Shown here one piece after another: positions 1-6,077 of a DNA stretch of 6,077 bases; position 1 is the first letter of the stretch, and each line of letters starts with the position of its first letter. Under the pieces are notes generated by a model, which saw nothing but the letters and a program-made list of their open reading frames with translations, was not told where the DNA came from and did no database searches. The DNA is taken from positions 1 to 6,077 of the forward strand of contig DSDE01000332.1 in NCBI GenBank assembly GCA_011049095.1, read 5' to 3'. The translations under genes and the position numbers were made by a program. This DNA is from Fidelibacterota bacterium. GTDB taxonomy: Bacteria > Fidelibacterota > Fidelibacteria > Fidelibacterales > DSDE01.

Positions 1-30
1 GGCCTTTTTCCCTGATTTAGAAAGATTAAA

Positions 31-1698
31 ATGAAAAAAGTAAAGATTCACCACCGCCTGCCTTTCTCAATTCTGATGGCGGTATTTTTCATCAGCTCGC
101 TTCTTTCAGCGGCTGTCAATTTCACAGATTCCAATCTGCCTATTGTCATAATTAATACAAATGGTCAGGCGATTCCAGATGCTTACAAAATTCAAGCAGA
201 AATGCAGATTATTGATAATGGTGGCAATCAGCGGAATTATCTAACTGATACACCCAATGATTATGATGGCTATATCGGCATCGAGCTGCGGGGAAGCAGC
301 TCACAAATGTTTCCCAAAAAACAATTTGGCGTGGAAACCTGGGATGCCGACGGCAATGATATTGATGTCAGTCTGCTGGGACTCCCGGAAGAGGAAGATT
401 GGATTCTTCACGCGCCCTATAGCGATAAAACCCTTATGCGCAACGCTTTAGCCTATCATCTATCCCGAAAAATGGGCTGGTATGCCAGTCGCACCCGCTA
501 TTGTGAGCTTATTCTCAATGGCGATTACCACGGTGTTTACATTCTTATGGAGAAAATCAAGCGCGATAAAAACCGGGTAGATATTGCCAAGCTGAATCCC
601 GACGAAATCAGTGGCGATGATCTCACCGGCGGCTATATTCTGAAAATTGATAAATGGACGGGAGAAGACAATGATGGCTGGGAATCCGCTTATCCGCCCT
701 ATCCCGGCGCCTGGCAAAAAACCAGCTACCAATATCACGTTCCTAAAGCGTCGGACATAGTGCCTGAACAAAAGAACTACATTCAGAATTATATCACCGG
801 CTTTGAGAATCTGATGCGCAGCAATAGCTGGAATGATCCTGAGTCCGGCTACTACAGTTCGGTGAATTTTCAAAGTTTTGCAGATGTTTTTATTCTGGGA
901 GAAATCAGTAAAAATGTAGATGCTTTCCGTCTCAGCGCTTTTATGTACAAAAACAAAACAAGCAAAGATGATCGTTTGACAATGGGTCCAATCTGGGATT
1001 ATAATCTGGCCTTTGCCAACGCCAATTATTATAAAGGCTGGGAAACGCAGGGTTTTCAGTTGGATTATTTTTTTAATAATGCCGATTTTCGGGCTGGCGA
1101 TCCTTTTTGCGCGCCTTTTTGGTGGAAGAGCATTCGGCAAGACCCGGTCTTTCTCGAAGCTGTGGCGGCTCGCTGGTTTGATCTGAGACAGACAGAACTT
1201 CATTTTGCAAGTATCAGCGCTGTTATTGATTCATTTGCCTTGCTTTTGGATGAAAGTTCGCAAAGAAATTTCCAGCGCTGGCCCGTCATTGGCGCCTATG
1301 TTTGGCCAAATTATTTTATCGGTCAAAGCTGGGCTCAGGAAATTGACTATATGAAAGGCTGGATTCAGCTCCGTCTGGCCTGGATGGACGGAGAGCTGGC
1401 CAATTATCTTGGCACTAGCGCGCCACAACTGCCGCAGGAGATGCTGCTGATTCAGAATTATCCCAATCCCTTTAATGGCAAAACGGTCATCCACGGCTGC
1501 TTTCCCCTTGGAGAAAGAGTCACTGTAGGAATTTTCGCCCTGGATGGAACACAGCTCCTTAAAAAATCCCTCCAGAATGTCAACACTGGCGAGTTTTCTT
1601 TCATCTGGAATGGAGAAGGCCATCCTTCCGGACTATACTTTGTGAAAATGACAGCAGGTCATCGATATAAGACTAGGAAAATCTTGCTGCTAAAATGA
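31..1698 (+). CDS. Secreted CotH kinase-family protein with C-terminal T9SS (type A) sorting domain
   Basis: The 555-residue product belongs to the CotH family, whose characterised spore-coat members are atypical, Mg/ATP-dependent protein kinases. Residues 1-28 form a signal peptide (basic MKKVKIHHR, hydrophobic core, SAA before V29). The CotH domain spans about 30-455. Family blocks visible are GIELRGSSSQMFPKKQFG (83-100), LNGDYHGVYILMEKIKRDKN (162-181), GGYILKIDKW (200-209), SKNVDAFRLS (293-302) and GPIWDYNLAFAN (319-330). D297 and D323 are the likely active-site acids by family analogy. A tryptophan-rich block (RNFQRWPVIGAYVWPN, 412-427) is typical of the bacterial secreted branch. Residues 475-555 are a T9SS sorting domain: QNYPNPFN, then GLYFVKM and a basic KTRKILLLK end, predicting export and surface release or anchoring. 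ATG 31 is the first start after an in-frame TGA at 13-15; only a weak A-rich purine stretch precedes it. The family call is strong. Kinase activity and substrate are inferred, and no CotB/CotG-like partner is visible. Confidence 0.93.
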   Translation: MKKVKIHHRLPFSILMAVFFISSLLSAAVNFTDSNLPIVIINTNGQAIPDAYKIQAEMQIIDNGGNQRNYLTDTPNDYDGYIGIELRGSSSQMFPKKQFGVETWDADGNDIDVSLLGLPEEEDWILHAPYSDKTLMRNALAYHLSRKMGWYASRTRYCELILNGDYHGVYILMEKIKRDKNRVDIAKLNPDEISGDDLTGGYILKIDKWTGEDNDGWESAYPPYPGAWQKTSYQYHVPKASDIVPEQKNYIQNYITGFENLMRSNSWNDPESGYYSSVNFQSFADVFILGEISKNVDAFRLSAFMYKNKTSKDDRLTMGPIWDYNLAFANANYYKGWETQGFQLDYFFNNADFRAGDPFCAPFWWKSIRQDPVFLEAVAARWFDLRQTELHFASISAVIDSFALLLDESSQRNFQRWPVIGAYVWPNYFIGQSWAQEIDYMKGWIQLRLAWMDGELANYLGTSAPQLPQEMLLIQNYPNPFNGKTVIHGCFPLGERVTVGIFALDGTQLLKKSLQNVNTGEFSFIWNGEGHPSGLYFVKMTAGHRYKTRKILLLK

Positions 1699-1799
1699 GA
1701 TATTGTCGATTTCTGGCGCTGCCGATTTTAAAAGTCTTATTGCCAATTGAATCCATCAGGCATCATCTCGCTCAAAAAATTTGATCTGTCGATTTTTCA

Positions 1800-1830
1800 T
1801 TGGAATCCTGTGCCGTGAATTCTATATATT
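1800..1830 (+). promoter_or_regulatory. Weak candidate promoter for the antiporter gene
   Basis: TTGGAA at 1800-1805 (four of six matches to the sigma70 -35 box) is followed after 17 bp by TATATA at 1823-1828. With a 19-bp gap it is followed instead by TATATT at 1825-1830 (five of six matches to the -10 box). TATATTCG (1825-1832) also resembles the Bacteroidota -7 element TAnnTTTG with one mismatch. It is the most AT-rich part of the spacer and would leave an untranslated leader of about 90 bases. The spacer downstream of the cotH-like gene shows no strong terminator, so read-through is also possible. This is pattern matching only. Confidence 0.3.
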
Positions 1831-1863
1831 CGATGTATGTTAATAATATTTACCAGACCGGAC

Positions 1864-1887
1864 CAGCAGACCCAATTCGGGGCGCTG
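1864..1887 (+). other. Possible small stem-loop in the antiporter leader
   Basis: CAGC (1864-1867) can pair with GCTG (1884-1887), and CCC (1871-1873) with GGG (1879-1881), around a short AATTC loop and a small internal loop. It lies about 27 bases before the ribosome binding site. No U-run follows, so it is not an intrinsic terminator, and it matches no riboswitch I know. A structure this small can arise by chance. Confidence 0.18.
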
Positions 1888-1914
1888 TGCCTGGTTTCTA
1901 AAACAGCCTTCCAC

Positions 1915-1920
1915 AGGAGA
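1915..1920 (+). promoter_or_regulatory. Ribosome binding site (AGGAGA) of the antiporter gene
   Basis: AGGAGA ends seven bases before ATG 1928, a near-optimal Shine-Dalgarno sequence and spacing. It fixes the antiporter start at 1928 even though this start includes an extra hydrophobic N-terminal stretch. Confidence 0.8.
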
Positions 1921-1927
1921 ATATTCA

Positions 1928-3760
1928 ATGATTTCAACTAAGCGTCCGGCTGCGGCCATTGTCTGGCCTATTATTTTGATTGCTTTGCTATTGAATGCCA
2001 CAGCTCTAATTGGCAGCGATGGCAGTGTTGTGAGCAGTGTGGGCATTGCGATTCTTGCGGCTACGGTGATGGCTTTTATCGGTCATCTTCTGCGGCAGCC
2101 TTTGCTTCTGGCCTATATCGCTGCCGGTATCATTATTGGCCCGCGAATCGGTCTGGGTCTGGTAGCAGATGTTCATGATATTGAGACTATCAGCCATTTC
2201 GGCCTGATTCTTCTCCTTTTCCTTATTGGTCTGGAGATTGATGTCAAAAAGCTGAAAGAATCAGGTAAAGCGCTCATCATCAGCGGCTTTCTGCAGTTTC
2301 CCATCACAGTGGCGCTGGGAATCGGCTTTTTCCTTCTCCTTGGTTATAAATTTAGCAGCGGCAGCTATGATTTGCTCTATCTGGCCGCCTGTATCAGTCT
2401 GAGCAGCACAGCTATTGTAGTTAAGCTCTTATATGGGAAATTTGAGCTGGATAGCCTGGCTGGCAGAATCACTTTAGGCATTTTGGTCTTTCAGGATATC
2501 TGGGCTATTATTCTTCTGGGCATTCAGCCAAATCTGGCCAATCCGGAAATTCTCCAGATTTTACTCTCTTTCGGAAAGGGATTTTTATTAGTGGGGCTGA
2601 GTCTGCTGGTGAGTCGCTATATTTTGCCACCCCTTTTCAAGAGTGTTTCCAAAGTGCCGGAATTGGTGTTGATTTCATCACTGGGCTGGTGTTTTCTGGT
2701 CTGCGGCATTGCCGCCTGGTTTGAGCTTTCGCTGGAAATGGGCGCCCTCATTGCCGGCGTGGCCATCTCCACCTTTCCCTATAATCTGGATGTTATCGCG
2801 AAAGTGGTCAATATTCGCGATTTTTTCGTCACCCTCTTTTTTGTCTCACTGGGTATGGAGATTCCCAATCCTATGGATAATCCATCGGTTTTGGCAACGG
2901 CTGGCATCGTCTCGGCATTTCTCATTGTGACACGCTTTTTGGCTATTTTCCCAATTCTCTATTCTCTTAAAAACGGCTTGCGAATCAGCTTGCTGCCATC
3001 AATAAACCTGGCGCAGATCAGTGAATTTTCGCTGGTAATCGCCACTTTGGGCGCAGCGGCAGGCCATATTGGTGAAAATACACTTTCTGTCATCATTTTT
3101 GTTTTTGTTATCACATCTATCCTCTCAACGTATATGATAAAATACAATGATGCCATACAAAAAGGGCTGGCGGCGGCATTGCGAAAAATTGGTTTTTTAG
3201 AAAAAAGTCTCACCAGTGCTACAGGCAATGAAAATGAGCGCCGCGAGATTGCCCTGCTGGGATTTCACCGCACTGCAAGCTCTCTCCTCCAGGAAATTAT
3301 TGATATTGAGCAGGAATATGGCCTGGCGCTGCGGGAAAAACTTATCGTCATTGATTTTAATCCTGAAGTGCGAGCCTCACTCCAAAGCATTGGAATCCGT
3401 GTAGTTTATGGTGATATCAGCCATCTCGATACTTTGCACCATGCCGGGATTGAGAATGTGAAACTGGTTATATCAAGCATATCGGATACGATTTTAGTGG
3501 GCACCGACAACCTGAAAATCATTCGTCAGATGAAAGAAATCTGTCCCCAAGCCCGTATTATGGTCACGGCAGAAAGCATTGAGCGAGCGCTCAAAATGTA
3601 CACTGAAGGAGCAGATTATGTCTTTCTTCCCAGAGTTCACGGTGCTAAAAGTCTAGCGGGGCTGCTGAAAAACCTTGAGAATGGAAATAATGAGCAATTG
3701 GAAAAAGTTAGGCAAGATGAAATTTCAATGCTGGAAAAAAGGCGAGAGATTGTTCGCTGA
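1928..3760 (+). CDS. CPA2-family cation:proton antiporter (KefB/KefC-like) with C-terminal RCK/TrkA-N domain
   Basis: The 610-residue product is an inner-membrane monovalent cation:proton antiporter, K+/H+ or Na+/H+. Residues 35-405 form the Na_H_Exchanger fold with many hydrophobic helices. Signature blocks are LRQPLLLAYIAAGIIIGP (55-72), LLLFLIGLEID (95-105), LSSTAIVVKLL (158-168), the ion-site-type FQD (188-190), FELSLEMGALIAGVAIS (265-281), FFVSLGMEI (304-312) and QISEFSLVIA (363-372). A linker leads to a Rossmann-type RCK_N domain (about 438-580): beta strand IALLG, loop GFHRTA (445-450) where the family norm is GxGxxG, acidic residue D476 in VIDFNPE, then VVYGDIS (492-498) and GADYVFLP (561-568). 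No RCK_C domain follows, only a charged tail (581-610). Residues 11-30 form an extra hydrophobic N-terminal segment, either an additional helix or signal-like. Nucleotide or redox gating through the RCK domain is plausible but unproven. Ion specificity cannot be read from the sequence, so I give no Kef symbol. Confidence 0.93.
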   Translation: MISTKRPAAAIVWPIILIALLLNATALIGSDGSVVSSVGIAILAATVMAFIGHLLRQPLLLAYIAAGIIIGPRIGLGLVADVHDIETISHFGLILLLFLIGLEIDVKKLKESGKALIISGFLQFPITVALGIGFFLLLGYKFSSGSYDLLYLAACISLSSTAIVVKLLYGKFELDSLAGRITLGILVFQDIWAIILLGIQPNLANPEILQILLSFGKGFLLVGLSLLVSRYILPPLFKSVSKVPELVLISSLGWCFLVCGIAAWFELSLEMGALIAGVAISTFPYNLDVIAKVVNIRDFFVTLFFVSLGMEIPNPMDNPSVLATAGIVSAFLIVTRFLAIFPILYSLKNGLRISLLPSINLAQISEFSLVIATLGAAAGHIGENTLSVIIFVFVITSILSTYMIKYNDAIQKGLAAALRKIGFLEKSLTSATGNENERREIALLGFHRTASSLLQEIIDIEQEYGLALREKLIVIDFNPEVRASLQSIGIRVVYGDISHLDTLHHAGIENVKLVISSISDTILVGTDNLKIIRQMKEICPQARIMVTAESIERALKMYTEGADYVFLPRVHGAKSLAGLLKNLENGNNEQLEKVRQDEISMLEKRREIVR

Positions 3761-3786
3761 ATATGAGATAAGGCCAGGGATGAGCT

Positions 3787-5469
3787 TTATTCTTTAATGA
3801 CCGTCCAACGCTTGTCAATTTTGGTTTGGCTGATGAGGCCGGCTTTCATATAGTCGATGAGAGCCTGACGAAGCATGGTGCCGGTATAGATGACGTGATT
3901 GGGGTCCACTTCGGTGAGCCTGCCAAATCCGCTGTTGCCTTCTGCCAGATAATCACTGACGGCCAGATGATAGATTTTCTCCGGATCAAAAGGCTTTCCT
4001 TGAATGCTATGAATGGTCACCCTTTCCCGATTGGCTTTGCGCTTGTCAATGGTCACTTCAGCGCCGGAGAGGAGCATTCCCCTGCTGTTGCCGGTGACGC
4101 GGTCTTCCATCAATTCTAAAATAAAGGCGCCACTCACCTGAAAAATGGTGATTTTATTGCCAAAGGGGAGCACTCGAAAGACATCCTGCACGGTGACAGG
4201 GCCGGCTTCCAGATCATTTCTGACACCGCCAAAATTGGACATGGCAATATCACTCTGAACGGCATGCCTCATCGCGTCCACAATCATATTCCCCATAAGA
4301 GATTGGGTATCGCCGGCCCGGCGAAGGGGTTGAGCTAGAGTGGCGATGATTTCGTCAAAACCTTTTTCCGCATTTTTCTTATACGCGCGGATGAGGGCAT
4401 CGGCTTCGTCATCCAGCCAAAATTCATCTTCAAAAAGGGTAAAAATGGCGCTGCCGTCCACCACAAAATCGTAGCCCGCCAGGGTTTTTGTCTCCCGGTG
4501 GATGTAAATATTTACGTGACCCAGGTTACCGCCATTGGCATAATTCTGAAAAATCAGCGTATGATTCACCGGGTCTTCGTAAGGTGTATTGAAGCCTTTG
4601 TGCACGTGGCCGGTGAACATCAGATCAATTCCGGGCACGAGGGCGGCGATTTCCAGCGCATTGGGACCGATTTTATTTTCGTCAATCCCTTTTTGCAGGT
4701 CTTTGAGAAGGTCCAGATAGCCCTGACGCCGGTCGTAAGGGGTCCAGCTATGGGTCGAAAGGATGAGAATATCGGCGCCGGCAGCCTTCACTTTAGGCAC
4801 CCATTCCCTGGTGGCTTTGATGTCGGGAATAAAAGTAAGTCCGGCGACGTGATCGGGAAAACTCATTCCCGGTGTGGCGGAGGTGGAAATTCCCAAAATG
4901 CCGAATTTGATGCCGGCTATCTCTTTCATCACAAAAGGTTTAAGAAAATCAGCCACCTCACCGCTTTGGGAATTGACGATATTGGCGCCGAGTATGGGGA
5001 ATTTGGCTTGGGCAGCCCGGTCGCGAAGGAGTTCCCAGCTCAGATCAAAGTCGTGATTTCCCGCCACCATGGCATCATAACCCGCCAGATTCATAAAATC
5101 AATGACCGCCTCGCCTTTGGTGAAAGTTCCCACCGGGGTCCCCTGGAAAAAGTCTCCGGCATCAATCATGATCACGCCCCAGCCATTGGCTTCGGCTTCT
5201 GCCCGCACCATTTTGGCGTAGCGGGTGACAATGGCGCCGCCCCCCAGCCGTGGCGGAAAATCGGGATTCATAAAGCGGGCTTCTTGCCGGTCGATGCCGC
5301 CGTGCATATCATTGGTGAAAAGGATGACCACCTTTTGAAAGTCCTCCGGCGGATATTTGTCATTAGCCAAAAGCAGCGGCGTAAGAAAAAGAAGCAGCGC
5401 CGCCAACAGGACGCCTTTATTCTTGAGGAAAAAGCGGCTCTGCGCCAGGTATTTCCCAGATTGGTTCAT
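3787..5469 (-). CDS. Exported bifunctional metallophosphatase / 5'-nucleotidase (UshA-like)
   Basis: The 560-residue product is a complete two-domain 5'-nucleotidase of the UshA type, which hydrolyses extracytoplasmic nucleotides to nucleosides and phosphate. Residues 1-35 form a signal peptide (basic n-region to K18, leucine-rich core 20-34, LLA before N36), so it is probably periplasmic or surface-exposed. The calcineurin-like domain (about 45-340) carries the two-metal site: TNDMHG (D54, H56), DAGDFFQG (D106), GNHDFD (N138 and the likely catalytic pair H139/D142), STHSW (H240) and GHVH (H288, H290). The C-terminal 5_nucleotid_C domain (about 375-545) shows NFGGVRNDL (412-420, likely phosphate-contact arginine R417), LPFGN (434-438) and YLAEGNSGF (507-515), where aromatic F515 fits base stacking. 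No key residue is missing and the length is normal. It converges on the antiporter gene, with 26 bp between the stops, and lies 92 bp downstream of the barrel gene. Substrate may be nucleotides, UDP-sugars or cyclic nucleotides; motifs alone do not decide. Confidence 0.94.
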   Translation of the reverse strand: MNQSGKYLAQSRFFLKNKGVLLAALLLFLTPLLLANDKYPPEDFQKVVILFTNDMHGGIDRQEARFMNPDFPPRLGGGAIVTRYAKMVRAEAEANGWGVIMIDAGDFFQGTPVGTFTKGEAVIDFMNLAGYDAMVAGNHDFDLSWELLRDRAAQAKFPILGANIVNSQSGEVADFLKPFVMKEIAGIKFGILGISTSATPGMSFPDHVAGLTFIPDIKATREWVPKVKAAGADILILSTHSWTPYDRRQGYLDLLKDLQKGIDENKIGPNALEIAALVPGIDLMFTGHVHKGFNTPYEDPVNHTLIFQNYANGGNLGHVNIYIHRETKTLAGYDFVVDGSAIFTLFEDEFWLDDEADALIRAYKKNAEKGFDEIIATLAQPLRRAGDTQSLMGNMIVDAMRHAVQSDIAMSNFGGVRNDLEAGPVTVQDVFRVLPFGNKITIFQVSGAFILELMEDRVTGNSRGMLLSGAEVTIDKRKANRERVTIHSIQGKPFDPEKIYHLAVSDYLAEGNSGFGRLTEVDPNHVIYTGTMLRQALIDYMKAGLISQTKIDKRWTVIKE

Positions 5470-5473
5470 AATT

Positions 5474-5479
5474 TCCTCT
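5474..5479 (-). promoter_or_regulatory. Ribosome binding site (AGAGGA) of the 5'-nucleotidase gene
   Basis: On the minus strand, AGAGGA lies four bases upstream of the ATG at 5469-5467 (five bases if the core is taken as AGAGG). It supports this start, which also begins directly at a well-formed signal peptide. Confidence 0.65.
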
Positions 5480-5561
5480 TATATTCATTGCGGCAGAAAG
5501 TAAGTCTTAAACGCATCATATACATTTTCTTCCGTTATTCTCTGTGATTCATCATTTTTAT

Positions 5562-6077
5562 TTACCAGCGGTATTGCAGCGACAGATTGATGAGGATATT
5601 GCTTTGCCGCACCGTGTCCTTATTTTCGCGAATTTCGCCGGTGATCGGAAAAAGATCATTATAACGGTAGCTGTTTTCGCTGATGGCGGCGCCGACGTCG
5701 AGACTGATTTTATCGGATTGATAACCGCTGCCAAAGGAGATAATGCTTTCGTTGAGGGTTGCTGCAGACGGGTGATTGATATAGCTCAGGCCCAGGCGCA
5801 TGGGAATTCCGGTATGAAAAAGGTGCTCCATCCCGGCTCTGACCGTTGTCTGCAGCGTGTAGCCCGGCTTGAAGTCATTGATTTGTGAATGCTCATAATC
5901 AATCTGATAGCCGCTCCAGTCGGTGAAATCCACCTGGGCATAGACGGCAGTGCGGAGCATATTTTCGGGAATGAAACGGACACCCAGCCGATAGACAGCC
6001 GGACGCTGAACCACAGCCGTGCTAAAAGTATCGGCAAGCATTTGATAATTTGGCAGCAGCAGTGTGGAATCCATCAC
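5562..6077 (-). CDS. Outer-membrane beta-barrel protein, C-terminal part (FadL/PorV-like, partial)
   Basis: The frame is open to the right edge, so these 171 residues are the C-terminal part of a longer protein; the GTG/ATG codons at the edge should not be taken as the start. Amphipathic strands of alternating residues are visible: YRLGVRFIP (29-37), LRTAVYAQVDF (41-51) with TDW after it, LQTTVRAGMEHLF (75-87), IPMRLGLSYI (91-100), SIISFGSGYQ (111-120), ISLDVGAAIS (124-133) and the last strand ILINLSLQYRW (161-171). The protein ends on an aromatic residue, as Bam-inserted barrels do. The phrasing (tdws after a strand, an aGmEh strand followed by plRlGlsY) resembles OMPP1/FadL- and PorV-like proteins of FCB bacteria, which transport hydrophobic molecules or, for PorV, serve T9SS. 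The exact family is uncertain without the N-terminal half. It precedes the nucleotidase gene in the same direction, with no clear terminator in the 92-bp gap. Confidence 0.75.
   Translation of the reverse strand: MMDSTLLLPNYQMLADTFSTAVVQRPAVYRLGVRFIPENMLRTAVYAQVDFTDWSGYQIDYEHSQINDFKPGYTLQTTVRAGMEHLFHTGIPMRLGLSYINHPSAATLNESIISFGSGYQSDKISLDVGAAISENSYRYNDLFPITGEIRENKDTVRQSNILINLSLQYRW

Noticed and set aside
1..10. GGCC followed by a T-run at the left edge, considered as the tail of a terminator of an upstream gene.
   Set aside because: The left arm of any hairpin would lie outside the window, so it cannot be supported.
460..1203. Minus-strand open frame of 247 codons inside the CotH-family gene.
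   Set aside because: It is antisense to a well-supported coding sequence, and its product shows no domain or coherent pattern.
1704..1795. A nine-base direct repeat, TGTCGATTT, at 1704-1712 and 1787-1795.
   Set aside because: There are only two copies, it is short and in AT-rich sequence, and there is no associated palindrome or mobile-element structure, so chance is sufficient.
1743..1803. Complementary segments CCAAT(T)GAA (1743-1751) and TTCATTGG (1796-1803), considered as a terminator or regulatory hairpin.
   Set aside because: The loop would be 44 bases, there is a bulge, and no T-run follows, so it does not resemble an intrinsic terminator.
5512..5521. Minus-strand TATGAT in the gap between the barrel and nucleotidase genes, considered as a -10 box.
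   Set aside because: No acceptable -35 element lies 16-19 bases upstream, and a single six-base AT-rich match is weak evidence.
4498..5547. Long open frame on the plus strand (349 codons) opposite the 5'-nucleotidase gene.
   Set aside because: It lies almost wholly antisense to a gene with every motif of its family intact. Its translation shows no recognisable domain, is rich in His, Gly and Phe as antisense frames often are, and has no convincing ribosome binding site.
3787..6077. The right part of the window looks more GC-rich than the CotH-like gene, suggesting possible transfer.
   Set aside because: I compared only a few lines by eye (34 of 60 G+C in 4741-4800, 26 of 60 in 961-1020). 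This range is ordinary variation between genes, and no mobility genes or boundary repeats are present.

Overview
The window carries four protein-coding genes and no RNA genes, mobile elements or CRISPR arrays that I can recognise. It most likely comes from a diderm bacterium of the Fibrobacteres-Chlorobi-Bacteroidetes (FCB) superphylum in the broad sense, for example a Calditrichota-, KSB1-, Ignavibacteria- or Marinimicrobia-like lineage. Three things point there. The first gene encodes a secreted CotH-family protein ending in a type IX secretion (T9SS) sorting domain with the YPNPFN signature. The last gene encodes the C-terminal half of an outer-membrane beta-barrel. Clear Shine-Dalgarno sequences precede two of the three visible starts, which argues mildly against Bacteroidota proper, where such sequences are usually weak. 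The lineage is inferred, not shown.

Layout: (1) 31-1698, plus strand, a complete CotH kinase-family protein with a signal peptide and a C-terminal T9SS domain. (2) 1699-1927, a 229-bp spacer with a weak candidate promoter, a possible small stem-loop and a good ribosome binding site. (3) 1928-3760, plus strand, a complete CPA2-family (KefB/KefC-like) monovalent cation:proton antiporter with a C-terminal RCK/TrkA-N nucleotide-binding domain. (4) 3761-3786, a 26-bp convergent junction with no obvious terminator. (5) 3787-5469, minus strand, a complete exported UshA-type 5'-nucleotidase/metallophosphatase. (6) 5470-5561, a 92-bp spacer. (7) 5562-6077, minus strand, the C-terminal part of an outer-membrane barrel whose start lies beyond the right edge.

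The nucleotidase and the barrel lie in the same direction and may be co-transcribed, with the barrel first. The two plus-strand genes are separated by a spacer large enough for an independent promoter. There is no clear shared pathway: three products act at or outside the cell envelope (secreted kinase-fold protein, periplasmic nucleotidase, outer-membrane barrel) and the fourth is an inner-membrane ion transporter. This looks like ordinary chromosomal housekeeping and envelope gene content. I found no convincing undescribed system, and the findings below are modest.
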